Of a stretch of 64,000 nt of DNA, positions 7,186 through 15,154 are shown one piece after another (positions within the stretch are counted from its first letter, which is position 1; each line of letters begins with the position of its first letter). The notes below the pieces were generated by a model that was given only the letters and a program-made list of their open reading frames with translations, had not been told where the DNA came from and did no database searches. This DNA is from Chryseobacterium gallinarum (GTDB lineage Bacteria; Bacteroidota; Bacteroidia; Flavobacteriales; Weeksellaceae). The DNA is taken from NCBI RefSeq assembly GCF_001021975.1, contig NZ_CP009928.1, forward strand, positions 3,414,001 to 3,478,000. The letters run 5' to 3'. The translations under genes and the position numbers were made by a program.

Positions 7186-7219
7186 AAAAAGATTTGGAAC
7201 CATTCCAAGTCTTTTTTTG
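7186..7219 (+). terminator. intrinsic terminator after purD
   Basis: The stem AAGATTTGGA / TCCAAGTCTT (one G-T pair) with a short loop is followed by a run of seven T. Confidence 0.75.
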
Positions 7220-7228
7220 TAAAACAGT

Positions 7229-7316
7229 TAAGTAAGCAATAGGCTTTAGGCTGCAGGCAGTAAGCTTATTGTATTATAAAAAAGCTTACTGCCTAAAGCT
7301 TATTGCTTGAAGCTTT
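7229..7316 (+). repeat. long inverted repeat D, upstream of guaA
   Basis: The left arm (AGTAAGCAATAGGCTTTAGG, then ..GCAGTAAGCTTA) and the right arm (AAGCTTACTGCCTAAAGC, then TTATTGCTT) pair over more than 25 bases around a short AT loop. It is the most perfect of the four hairpins in the purine block and directly precedes the guaA leader. Confidence 0.65.
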
Positions 7317-7346
7317 TAAATTAATATTATTTATCAATTATCAAAA

Positions 7347-8876
7347 ATGAACAACGGTATTATTATTTTAGATTTCGGATCCCAGTACAACCAGCTTATC
7401 GGAAGAAGAATCCGTGAGATGGGCGTATACTCTGAAATCTTGCCTTACAATACACCATTACAAGATATTTTAGCAAAACAACCCAAAGGAATCATCCTTT
7501 CCGGTGGACCAAGTTCTGTAAATGCAGAAAATGCCCACCTGGTTGAAAAAGAATTATATGAGCAGGAAGTTCCTGTGTTGGGAATCTGCTATGGAATGCA
7601 GATGACGGCTCATCTTTTAGGAGGAAAAGTAAATAAAGGAGAAAAAGGAGAATACGGTAAAGCCAATCTTGAAATTGTTAAAGAAAGCTCTTTGTTAAAA
7701 GGAGTAACTCAGAACTCCGTCGTTTGGATGAGCCATTTTGACGAAGTAGGAGCGTTGCCTGCAGGTTTTGAATTAAATGCAAAATCAGGTGTAATAGCTT
7801 CCATCTCTAACGAAGACAAAAAAATCTTCTGTGTTCAGTTCCATCCGGAAGTTTCTCATACAGAAGAAGGAGGGAAAATGCTTGAAAATTTCGTTTTCGG
7901 AATCTGTAATGCAGAGAAAAACTGGAAACTGACCAACTATATTGACAGAACGGTTGAAGAGATCCGTGAGAAAGTAGGGAATAATAAAGTAATCCTTGGA
8001 CTTTCCGGAGGTGTGGATTCTTCTGTAGCGGCTGTTTTGATCCATAAAGCTATCGGTGATCAGTTGACTTGTATCTTCGTAGATACGGGATTATTAAGAA
8101 AAGATGAAGGCAAGAAAGTAATGGATCAATATGGAGAACATTTCCACATGAACATTAAAATGGTAGACGCCAAAGAAAGGTTCCTTTCCAAATTAGCCGG
8201 AGTAGATGATCCTGAAGCGAAAAGAAAAATCATCGGAAACGAGTTTATCCATGTGTTTGATGAAGAATCCCACAAAATTGAAGGCGCTAAATTCTTAGCT
8301 CAGGGAACCATTTATCCTGACGTGATTGAAAGTCAGTCTGTAAACGGACCATCTGCAGTGATCAAGTCCCATCACAACGTTGGAGGGCTTCCTGAAGATA
8401 TGGAATTCGAATTACTGGAGCCATTAAGAGAGCTTTTCAAGGATGAAGTAAGAAAAGTAGGAGAAGAATTGGGAATCCCTCATCACCTGGTATACAGACA
8501 CCCTTTCCCTGGCCCTGGATTAGGAATCAGAGTATTGGGTGCTGTAGATGCGGAAAAAGTGAGAATCCTGCAGGAAGCTGATGATATCTTCATCGAAGAG
8601 TTATACAAAAACGATCTTTATGAGAAAGTATCACAGGCATTCGTAGTATTACTTCCGGTAAAATCTGTAGGAGTAATGGGAGATGAAAGAACTTACGAGT
8701 ATACAGCTGTAGTGCGTTCTGCTAATACAATCGACTTTATGACGGCAACGTGGAGCAGACTTCCTTACGAGTTCTTAGATACTGTTTCCAGCAGAATCAT
8801 CAACGAAGTAAGAGGAATCAACAGAGTAGCTTACGATATTTCAAGCAAACCGCCTGCAACCATTGAGTGGGAATAG
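7347..8876 (+). CDS. guaA: GMP synthase (glutamine-hydrolysing)
   Basis: Converts XMP, glutamine and ATP to GMP. The 509 aa hold a class I glutamine amidotransferase domain (1-190) with nucleophile Cys81 (GICYGMQ) and His166/Glu168 (FHPEVS). An ATP pyrophosphatase domain follows with the P-loop SGGVDSS (220-226). The C-terminal dimerisation domain ends in the conserved KPPATIEWE. It completes the purine block after purD but is separated from it by a terminator and hairpin D, so it is probably transcribed on its own. Confidence 0.97.
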   Translation: MNNGIIILDFGSQYNQLIGRRIREMGVYSEILPYNTPLQDILAKQPKGIILSGGPSSVNAENAHLVEKELYEQEVPVLGICYGMQMTAHLLGGKVNKGEKGEYGKANLEIVKESSLLKGVTQNSVVWMSHFDEVGALPAGFELNAKSGVIASISNEDKKIFCVQFHPEVSHTEEGGKMLENFVFGICNAEKNWKLTNYIDRTVEEIREKVGNNKVILGLSGGVDSSVAAVLIHKAIGDQLTCIFVDTGLLRKDEGKKVMDQYGEHFHMNIKMVDAKERFLSKLAGVDDPEAKRKIIGNEFIHVFDEESHKIEGAKFLAQGTIYPDVIESQSVNGPSAVIKSHHNVGGLPEDMEFELLEPLRELFKDEVRKVGEELGIPHHLVYRHPFPGPGLGIRVLGAVDAEKVRILQEADDIFIEELYKNDLYEKVSQAFVVLLPVKSVGVMGDERTYEYTAVVRSANTIDFMTATWSRLPYEFLDTVSSRIINEVRGINRVAYDISSKPPATIEWE

Positions 8877-8900
8877 TTTTTTGACCTGAATTTAAAATAT

Positions 8901-8937
8901 AAATCCTGCCCGTTTTCTGGGCAGGATTTTTTTTGTT
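8901..8937 (+). terminator. intrinsic terminator after guaA
   Basis: The stem AAATCCTGCCC / GGGCAGGATTT with loop gttttct is followed by a T run. Confidence 0.85.
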
Positions 8938-9026
8938 AAATGTTTTATCTTCCAATATCCTATTTTCCATATTCCCTTATATTCAACATCTTTCAAAAGT
9001 ATTTTTTGTAAATGGTAATTTCTTTA

Positions 9027-9386
9027 TTATTCAATAGGGAGATTATGTAGCTTTAAAAATGAGAGTTTATCCCAGTATCCTCTCTGGAATATGATTTTAT
9101 CGTTTTTTACATGAAAAAATCCACATCCGCGAAGTCCAAGAGGGTCCTTCCATTCCATTATAGCCCATTCCCCATCTTCAAAAATATTTTCTACGATGCA
9201 AACCATTTTAGCTGTTGCAAATTCATTTGCAAACATTTCGTAAATAGCAGTTTTACCCACTACTGGCTCATTTGAAACTTGATGGTTTACTGCATCTTCT
9301 GCATATAATTCTGCAATACAAGCCGCGTCAGCCGCATTAAAGCTATCTATCCATTTTTTCAAAACTTCTTTAGGTGTCATAGTCAT
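9027..9386 (-). CDS. SnoaL/NTF2-like family protein
   Basis: A 119-aa protein of the NTF2-like cone fold: an N-terminal helical segment (PKEVLKKWIDSFNAADAACIA, cut here to its core), AELYAEDAVNHQV and later beta strands (WAIMEWKDPLGLRGCGFFHV). This is the pattern of SnoaL-like polyketide cyclase or steroid isomerase relatives. No catalytic set can be assigned, and many family members are small-ligand-binding proteins. The gene stands alone, convergent with guaA, with 249 bp free of other signals upstream. ATG 9386 is used; a second Met two codons later is equally possible. Confidence 0.75.
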   Translation of the reverse strand: MTMTPKEVLKKWIDSFNAADAACIAELYAEDAVNHQVSNEPVVGKTAIYEMFANEFATAKMVCIVENIFEDGEWAIMEWKDPLGLRGCGFFHVKNDKIIFQRGYWDKLSFLKLHNLPIE

Positions 9387-9635
9387 TTGAGAACAAAATA
9401 TTAATTTAACATAAAGGTAGGTAAAAATGTTGTTTTAATACTGATAATTAGAAACTTTTATTTATTTACTGACCGGGATAAAAAATAAAACGAATACAGG
9501 GCTTACTTGCATCAATGCATATTGTTTCATATAGAAATGGAAACATGTAATAAGTTGATAGAATCACAACCCCGTTTAATACGGAAGTTTATTAGTTGCA
9601 GAATTTTCACTAAATTTAAGTAAAAATTACATCAA

Positions 9636-11138
9636 ATGCAAATAGAAACAAGACCCCTGAGCGTTCAGGATTATGATGAATTGGCACAAACAATGAAAAG
9701 GGCTTATCCGCAAATGTCGGAATCAATATGGTCTAAGAAAAGCATAGAAAAGCTCACCAGAATATTTCCGGATGGCCAAATTTGTATTACAGTAGATGGA
9801 AAACTGGCTGCAGTGGCGCTGTCTATTATTGTGAATTATGACGAATTCGGGGATGATCATACCTATAGTGATATTACAGGTAATTATACCTTCAATACAC
9901 ACACTTCAAAAGGAAATGTTTTATATGGGATAGAAGTTTTTGTTGATCCCGAATTCAGAGAATTGCGTCTCGGAAGAAGATTGTATGATGCCAGAAAAGA
10001 ATTATGCGAATTATTAAATTTAAAATCAATAATTCTGGGCGGCAGAATCCCGAATTACCACAAGCACAGCCATGAGCTTTCTCCAAGAGAATATATACGA
10101 AGGGTGAGAGATAAAGAAATTTATGATCCCGTGTTATCTTTTCAGCTTTCAAATAATTTCCTGCCGATCAGGGTATTGAAAAAATACCTTCCCGAAGATG
10201 AAGCGTCCAGAGAAAATGCCGTTCTCTTGCAGTGGAATAATATCTACTACAGCAAAAACCCGAATACGATGCAGGACAGCATCATCCGCCTGGGATTGGT
10301 ACAATGGCAGATGAGGCATTTCAAAGATATAGACGCTTTTTATGAGCAGGTGGAGTTTTTTGTAAATGTAATGGGAGATTACAAATCAGACTTTGTACTC
10401 TTCCCTGAACTTTTCAATACTCCTTTACTGGCCCCCTTCAATAATCTTTCGGAAAGAGACAGTATGATAGAACTGGCAAAACTTACCGAAGAGATTAAAG
10501 AAAGAATTTCAGAGCTGGCCATCAGTTATAATGTGAATATTATTTCCGGAAGCATGCCTGTTTTTGAAAACAATGAACTCTACAATGTAAGCTATCTTCT
10601 TCATCGTGATGGGCGTATGGATGAATACAGAAAGATTCACATTACCCCAAATGAAAAAAGATATTACGGAATGAAAGGTGGCAATGAAATCAAAGTTTTC
10701 GATACCGATTGTGGTAAAGTAGGCCTTGTCATCTGTTATGATGTGGAATTCCCGGAATTGCCCAGAATTCTGGCAGATCAGGGAATGAAAATACTATTTG
10801 TCCCATACCTTACAGATACCCAGAATGCTTATATGAGAGTTCGGCACTGTGCGGCAGCAAGAGCCATAGAGAATGAATGCTATGTCGCAATTGCCGGTTG
10901 CGTAGGAAATCTTCCAAAGGTTAATAATATGGATATCCAGTTCGGACAGGCTGCTGTATTTACACCTTCAGACTTTGCCTTTCCGTCTAATGCTGTAAAA
11001 GGAGAAGCCACTCCGAATACCGAGATGACCCTGATTGTGGATGTAGATCTGAATTTATTGAAAGACCTGCACCATAATGGCTCCGTCCAGGTGATGAAAG
11101 ACCGTAGAAAAGACCTTTATGACACTTATCTTAAATAA
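9636..11138 (+). CDS. GNAT acetyltransferase - carbon-nitrogen hydrolase fusion
   Basis: A 500-aa two-domain protein. Residues 1-190 are a GNAT N-acetyltransferase domain with the acetyl-CoA loop region ELRLGRRLYD (109-118). Residues 215-500 are a nitrilase-superfamily amidohydrolase with the Glu258 (LFPELF), Lys333 (YRKIHI) and Cys367 (VICYDVEFPE) triad intact. The pairing of an acyl-CoA transferase with a C-N hydrolase on one chain is known in Bacteroidota and other groups, but the substrate is not established to my knowledge. It is a single-gene unit ended by a palindromic terminator shared with the convergent peptide gene. Confidence 0.9.
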   Translation: MQIETRPLSVQDYDELAQTMKRAYPQMSESIWSKKSIEKLTRIFPDGQICITVDGKLAAVALSIIVNYDEFGDDHTYSDITGNYTFNTHTSKGNVLYGIEVFVDPEFRELRLGRRLYDARKELCELLNLKSIILGGRIPNYHKHSHELSPREYIRRVRDKEIYDPVLSFQLSNNFLPIRVLKKYLPEDEASRENAVLLQWNNIYYSKNPNTMQDSIIRLGLVQWQMRHFKDIDAFYEQVEFFVNVMGDYKSDFVLFPELFNTPLLAPFNNLSERDSMIELAKLTEEIKERISELAISYNVNIISGSMPVFENNELYNVSYLLHRDGRMDEYRKIHITPNEKRYYGMKGGNEIKVFDTDCGKVGLVICYDVEFPELPRILADQGMKILFVPYLTDTQNAYMRVRHCAAARAIENECYVAIAGCVGNLPKVNNMDIQFGQAAVFTPSDFAFPSNAVKGEATPNTEMTLIVDVDLNLLKDLHHNGSVQVMKDRRKDLYDTYLK

Positions 11139-11169
11139 CAAAAAAAGAATGCAGCTGCATTCTTTTTTG
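11139..11169. terminator. bidirectional terminator
   Basis: A near-perfect palindrome, AAAAAAGAATGCA-GC-TGCATTCTTTTTT, has A and T runs on its two sides. It serves both the fusion gene (rightward) and the Cys-rich peptide gene at 11180 (leftward). Confidence 0.8.
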
Positions 11170-11179
11170 TTACTGTCAG

Positions 11180-11335
11180 TTAATTTGGACATATGACATC
11201 CGGGCAATAAAATCCCGGACATAATGGTCTTCCGTCTTCAGGACAGCATTTATAGGTGCAGTTGAAAACAGGACCGTTTCCGGAAATACTTTTTAATTGT
11301 TCCCTTGAAAGTTTTTTGTTACGTAAATTTTTCAT
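11180..11335 (-). CDS. bacteriocin-like Cys-rich leader peptide 1
   Basis: Start at ATG 11335 (MKNLRNKKLSREQLKSISG); the longer upstream frame is low-complexity. The 51 aa split into a charged leader, KKLSREQLKSISGNG, resembling double-glycine-type leaders (GNG at the expected cleavage zone), and a core with six Cys: C-TYK-CCPEDGRPLCPGFYCP, then DVICPN. Proteins with this leader are labelled bacteriocin-like in Chryseobacterium. A paralogue lies at 11548-11715. No peptidase-ABC exporter or modifying enzyme is nearby. The function is not known: toxin, signal and metal or redox peptide all remain possible. Confidence 0.7.
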   Translation of the reverse strand: MKNLRNKKLSREQLKSISGNGPVFNCTYKCCPEDGRPLCPGFYCPDVICPN

Positions 11336-11492
11336 GTTGAATATTTTTTGATAAGTTTTAATAGTACAATATAAAAACGTTTTTTTATTCTTTTTATTGC
11401 TATATGTACGGAATAATATATTGATATACTGTGTGTTGTGTTCCTTGCTGGATAAGAGAACAAGCATAGTGCTATTGAGCCGCTTATATAAC

Positions 11493-11523
11493 AAAACAGA
11501 AGGCCATTGGCCTTCTGTTTTTA
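11493..11523 (-). terminator. terminator of peptide gene 2
   Basis: AAAACAGAAGGCC-att-GGCCTTCTGTTTT is a perfect 13-bp stem. Read leftward it ends in a T run, just after the second peptide gene. The two peptide genes are therefore separate transcripts. Confidence 0.8.
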
Positions 11524-11547
11524 TTTACCTAAAATTTTTTGAAAGAA

Positions 11548-11715
11548 TTACATATACTGAGGGCAAACGACCGCAGGACAAATTAATTTCGGACATCTCG
11601 GTCTTCCGTCAGTAGGGCAGCATTCATTTGAACAGGTACCACCGATGATGATACCATTCCCTGAAATACCTTTCAATTGCTCTCTTGATAGTTTGTTGTT
11701 GTGTAATTTTTTCAT
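11548..11715 (-). CDS. bacteriocin-like Cys-rich leader peptide 2
   Basis: A 55-aa frame from ATG 11715 to TAA 11548-11550. The leader MKKLHNNKLSREQLKGISGNG closely matches that of peptide 1 from KLSREQLK through ISGNG. The core begins GIIIGGT and carries CSNECCPTDGRPRCP, KLICP and AVVCPQYM. The pattern C-x3-CCPxDGRPxCP-x3-CP-xxVCP is shared, with all six Cys kept while residues between them vary. A TATATTTA box lies about 45 bp upstream and a strong terminator follows. Tandem duplication and divergence is the simplest origin. Confidence 0.7.
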   Translation of the reverse strand: MKKLHNNKLSREQLKGISGNGIIIGGTCSNECCPTDGRPRCPKLICPAVVCPQYM

Positions 11716-11946
11716 GTTCTAATACTTTTATTGGTTTGTTTTAATGTTTGTACGATGTAAATATAGAAAAATATATTATACGTCCGTGTTTTTGTTGAAA
11801 TTTTATAGTATGAACTTTTAACTCTTTCAAATACCACCCGGTTCAGCTTTCTAAATATAAAAAATTAATGAAGAAGGAGTGCAGGCAGAATAAAAATACT
11901 ATTGGGAACAGTTTTTGGAGTAAATTGCAATTACTATTGATAAATT

Positions 11947-13596
11947 ATGTTCGATAAACAGCAAAGAAAACTGAAAAGATCTGCCAAACTGATTTCCGTG
12001 TTAAGTAAATACGGATTTAAAGACCTGCTGGCAAGAATGAACGGGGGTAATAAACAAGATGATGCCTCAGTAAATTCTGATGAAATTATTTCAAAGGGAA
12101 CCGTTTATGAGAGAATAAGACTGGCTCTGGAAGAGCTGGGACCCACTTTTGTAAAGCTTGGGCAGACATTCAGTAACAGGGAAGATTTGCTGCCGCCGGA
12201 ACTGATTCAGGAGCTTCAGAAATTGCAGGACAAGGTAGATACGGTAGACATGGATGTTGAAGAAGCCCTTGAAAATGAATTCAATATTTCCGTAAAAGAT
12301 TACTTTCTGGAAATTCAGAAAGAACCTTTAGCCACTGCTTCCATTGCGCAAGTGTATAAAGGCGTTCTGAAAGATGGAAGTCCGGTAATTCTGAAACTGA
12401 GAAAACCTGATGTGCAGTCTGTCATTGAAGACGATTTGCTCTTGATTAAAGATATTGAAAAACTGATATCCACCTATTCAGAAATAGGAGAAAAACTGAA
12501 TATGAAACAGGCTATTTCCACTTTTGAAAAATCATTACTGGAAGAAGTTTCCTTGATTAACGAAAAAAATAATATTCAGCAATTCCGCCTTAATTTTAAA
12601 AATAATAAAGAAACCTATATTCCAAAGGTATATGAAGAATTCTCCAATAACAATATTCTTTGTATGGAATTTATTGACGGAATCAAAGTGACGGACAAAT
12701 CCATTCTCCTGGCCAATGGTATTGATCCGGTAAAGGTCTCCGAAGTAGGATTAAGGCTGTTTGTTTCTCAGATCCTGGATTATGGATTCTTTCATGCCGA
12801 TCCACATGCCGGGAATATCCTGGTCAAAAGGGATGGAAAGATTGTATTTATTGATTTTGGAGCCGTAGGGAAAATCCAGCCTAATGATAAGGAAATTCTC
12901 GAAAACCTTATTGTAAGCTTTGTTGCCAAAAACCCTCATAAAATAGTCCGTTATCTTAAAAAAATGGCAATAAGCTATGAAATTCCGGATGAAAGAAGAT
13001 TTGAAGGTGATGTAGAAGACATTCTGAATTTTGTCCATAGCTCATCCCTCCAGCAAATCAATGTTCAGGTCATTATCAATAAGATGAAAGATATTCTGAA
13101 AGACAACAGGCTCTATATGCCGGATTATTTTTATCTGCTGTTTAAAGGAATTAGCCTGATAGAAGGTGTAGGAAGAAATATTAACCCTGAACTGGATATT
13201 GTTAAAAGCCTTCATCCTTACACTAAGAAAATATTCACCAAAAAGATCAACCCGAAAAATCTTTTAAAAACCGGTATGGACCGGATGATGAACTTCACGG
13301 ATAATGTAGATGAAATACCGAAAGAACTTCGCTCTGTTCTTCAAAAATTGGATGAGAACAAATTTACGGTTTCCAGCGAGATTAAAAATATAGAAAAGAC
13401 CAATCAGTTGATCAAGTCCAGTGTGGTTAACCTGATTTTAGCTATGGTTCTGGGAGCAAATATTATTGCAACAGCTATAGTCTTTGTTTCAGAATCAGGG
13501 CCGAGGATAGGTGAATTGTCTTTAGTAGCTGTCTTAGGATTTGTTTTCTCAGTTATTTTGGTTTTAATACTTTTGCTGAGAGTATCGAGGAAATAA
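11947..13596 (+). CDS. ABC1/AarF-UbiB family atypical kinase
   Basis: A 549-aa member of the ABC1 (ADCK/UbiB) protein-kinase-like family. Visible signatures are the KLGQ motif (70-73, FVKLGQTFSNRED), the Ala-rich nucleotide loop ATASIAQVYKG (129-139), the catalytic FHADPHAGN (282-290) and metal-binding IDFGAVG (302-308). Two hydrophobic segments at about 492-515 and 525-546 anchor the C-terminus. In proteobacteria UbiB supports ubiquinone synthesis. Flavobacteria use menaquinone, so a role in isoprenoid-lipid or quinone handling is inferred only. It is monocistronic. Confidence 0.9.
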   Translation: MFDKQQRKLKRSAKLISVLSKYGFKDLLARMNGGNKQDDASVNSDEIISKGTVYERIRLALEELGPTFVKLGQTFSNREDLLPPELIQELQKLQDKVDTVDMDVEEALENEFNISVKDYFLEIQKEPLATASIAQVYKGVLKDGSPVILKLRKPDVQSVIEDDLLLIKDIEKLISTYSEIGEKLNMKQAISTFEKSLLEEVSLINEKNNIQQFRLNFKNNKETYIPKVYEEFSNNNILCMEFIDGIKVTDKSILLANGIDPVKVSEVGLRLFVSQILDYGFFHADPHAGNILVKRDGKIVFIDFGAVGKIQPNDKEILENLIVSFVAKNPHKIVRYLKKMAISYEIPDERRFEGDVEDILNFVHSSSLQQINVQVIINKMKDILKDNRLYMPDYFYLLFKGISLIEGVGRNINPELDIVKSLHPYTKKIFTKKINPKNLLKTGMDRMMNFTDNVDEIPKELRSVLQKLDENKFTVSSEIKNIEKTNQLIKSSVVNLILAMVLGANIIATAIVFVSESGPRIGELSLVAVLGFVFSVILVLILLLRVSRK

Positions 13597-13600
13597 TTAA

Positions 13601-13726
13601 AATTTTAAAGTTGCTAATAGGAACAGCAATGTCTCGCATCAACGTATTGTAACCAATGGGAAGACGGATCAGTTTCCTATCAGAAAAAAGCTGGGGAAAG
13701 GATATGTTTATGAAGCTAATTTTTAA
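13601..13726 (+). pseudogene. coding-like remnant without a start codon
   Basis: Between the ABC1 kinase and the helicase a 41-codon frame is open from just after a stop at 13598 to TAA 13724-13726. It reads NFKVANRNSNVSHQ..., then QFPIRKKLGKGYVYEANF. The composition is protein-like, with a plausible C-terminal end, but there is no ATG, GTG or TTG in a sensible place. It may be the tail of a deleted gene; no family is recognised, and chance cannot be excluded at this length. Confidence 0.3.
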
Positions 13727-13742
13727 CTTGTAATTAAATACC

Positions 13743-13750
13743 TATCTTTG
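13743..13750 (+). promoter_or_regulatory. -7 element TATCTTTG abutting the helicase start
   Basis: TAtcTTTG lies only four bases before the ATG at 13755. If it is the -7 box, transcription would begin at or next to the start codon, giving a leaderless or near-leaderless mRNA. No clear TTTG at -33 is seen. Confidence 0.45.
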
Positions 13751-13754
13751 CAAA

Positions 13755-15107
13755 ATGGAAAAACTCACTTTTGCAGATTTTGACCTTCCGGTTAAAATTC
13801 TTGATGTTTTAGCAGACCTGGAATTATTCGAGCCTACACCAATTCAGGAAAAAAGCTTAAAACCTATTCTTTCCGGAAGAGATGTAATGGGAATTGCACA
13901 AACGGGAACCGGGAAAACACTGGCTTATCTTTTACCTGTATTGAAAACATGGAAATATAGCAAAACAGGGAATCCAACTGTTTTGGTACTAGTTCCTACA
14001 AGAGAACTGGTAGTGCAGGTGACTGAAATTCTTGAAAAGCTGACAGAAAATATTACTGCAAGAGTAATTGGAATATATGGAGGAAAAAACATCAATACCC
14101 AGAAACTCTTATTCAATGATGGCTGTGACATTTTAGTAGGAACACCGGGAAGAGTAATGGATCTTGCTATTGATAATGCGATCTCCCTGAAGGAAATTCA
14201 GAAATTGATTATCGATGAATTTGATGAAATGCTTAATCTGGGTTTCAGGCCTCAGCTCACCCATATTTTTGAAATGATGAAAGAGAAAAGACAAAATATC
14301 CTTTTCTCTGCAACCATGACAGAAGCAGTGGATGAAATGCTGGATGAATATTTTGCCAATCCGGTTGAAATCTCATTAGCCAGGTCCGGAACTCCTCTTG
14401 AAAAAATTGAACAAACAGCATATAAAGTTGAAAATTTTAATACCAAGATCAACTTACTTGAGTATTTGTTGAAAAAAGACACGGATATGTCTAAAGTGTT
14501 AATTTTCAATAACAATAAGAAACATGCTGATCTGCTGTTTACTAAAATTGACGAGCTTTTCCCTGAACAATTCGATGTGATTCATTCCAATAAATCTCAA
14601 AATTACAGGCTTAAAGCGATGAAAAGGTTTGAAAATGAAGAGATAAGAGGATTGATCACTACCGATGTAATGGCAAGAGGTCTGGATATTTCAAATATTA
14701 CCCACGTAATCAATTTTGAAACTCCGGATATCCCTGAACAATACATTCACAGAATCGGTAGGACCGGTAGGGCGGACAAAGAAGGAAAAGCAGTGACTTT
14801 TGTTACCAAAAAAGAGGAACCTCTTGTATTGGACATCGAATTATTGATGGATAAAGAATTAAAGTTTAATGATTTCCCTGCAGAAGTAAAGATCAACCCT
14901 AATAAAATTGCTTCCGAAAAAGATGAAGTGGTCATGAAAAACCCTGTACAGGTAAAACTGAATGAAGGAGGGGGAGCTTTCCACGAGAAAAAAGCTAAGA
15001 ACACGAAAGAAAACTGGGGCGGGCCATCCAAGAGAAAAGCACCTAAGAAATTCGGTGCCAACAGGGCCCAGCAGAAAGCTAAGTCTAAATCGAAAAGAAA
15101 GAAATAA
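13755..15107 (+). CDS. DEAD-box ATP-dependent RNA helicase (DEFD variant)
   Basis: A 450-aa RNA helicase with Q motif (FEPTPIQEKS, 25-34), motif I AQTGTGKT (48-55), PTREL (81-85), GGKN, TPGR, motif II, SAT (185-187), and C-terminal motifs V (TDVMARGLDI) and VI (HRIGRTGRA). Motif II reads DEFD (154-157), with Phe in place of Ala; the catalytic Asp and Glu are kept. The C-terminal about 60 residues are a basic tail (KRKAPKKFGANRAQQ), likely RNA-binding. Such proteins act in ribosome assembly or cold-stress RNA remodelling; which of these applies is unknown. The -7 box lies very close to the start. Confidence 0.93.
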   Translation: MEKLTFADFDLPVKILDVLADLELFEPTPIQEKSLKPILSGRDVMGIAQTGTGKTLAYLLPVLKTWKYSKTGNPTVLVLVPTRELVVQVTEILEKLTENITARVIGIYGGKNINTQKLLFNDGCDILVGTPGRVMDLAIDNAISLKEIQKLIIDEFDEMLNLGFRPQLTHIFEMMKEKRQNILFSATMTEAVDEMLDEYFANPVEISLARSGTPLEKIEQTAYKVENFNTKINLLEYLLKKDTDMSKVLIFNNNKKHADLLFTKIDELFPEQFDVIHSNKSQNYRLKAMKRFENEEIRGLITTDVMARGLDISNITHVINFETPDIPEQYIHRIGRTGRADKEGKAVTFVTKKEEPLVLDIELLMDKELKFNDFPAEVKINPNKIASEKDEVVMKNPVQVKLNEGGGAFHEKKAKNTKENWGGPSKRKAPKKFGANRAQQKAKSKSKRKK

Positions 15108-15116
15108 GAAAACGGA

Positions 15117-15154
15117 TAAAAAAATAGCGGCCCTGTTAAGCCGCTATTTTTTTT
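15117..15154. terminator. bidirectional terminator, helicase / SGNH hydrolase
   Basis: The stem AAAAATAGCGGC / GCCGCTATTTTT with loop cctgttaa lies between convergent genes, with A and T runs on either side. Its right edge touches the SGNH hydrolase stop. Confidence 0.85.

Noticed and set aside
11868..11957. 29-codon frame (MKKECRQNKNTIG...) overlapping the ABC1 kinase start
   Set aside because: It overlaps the real gene in another frame, and no structure or conserved leader supports it.
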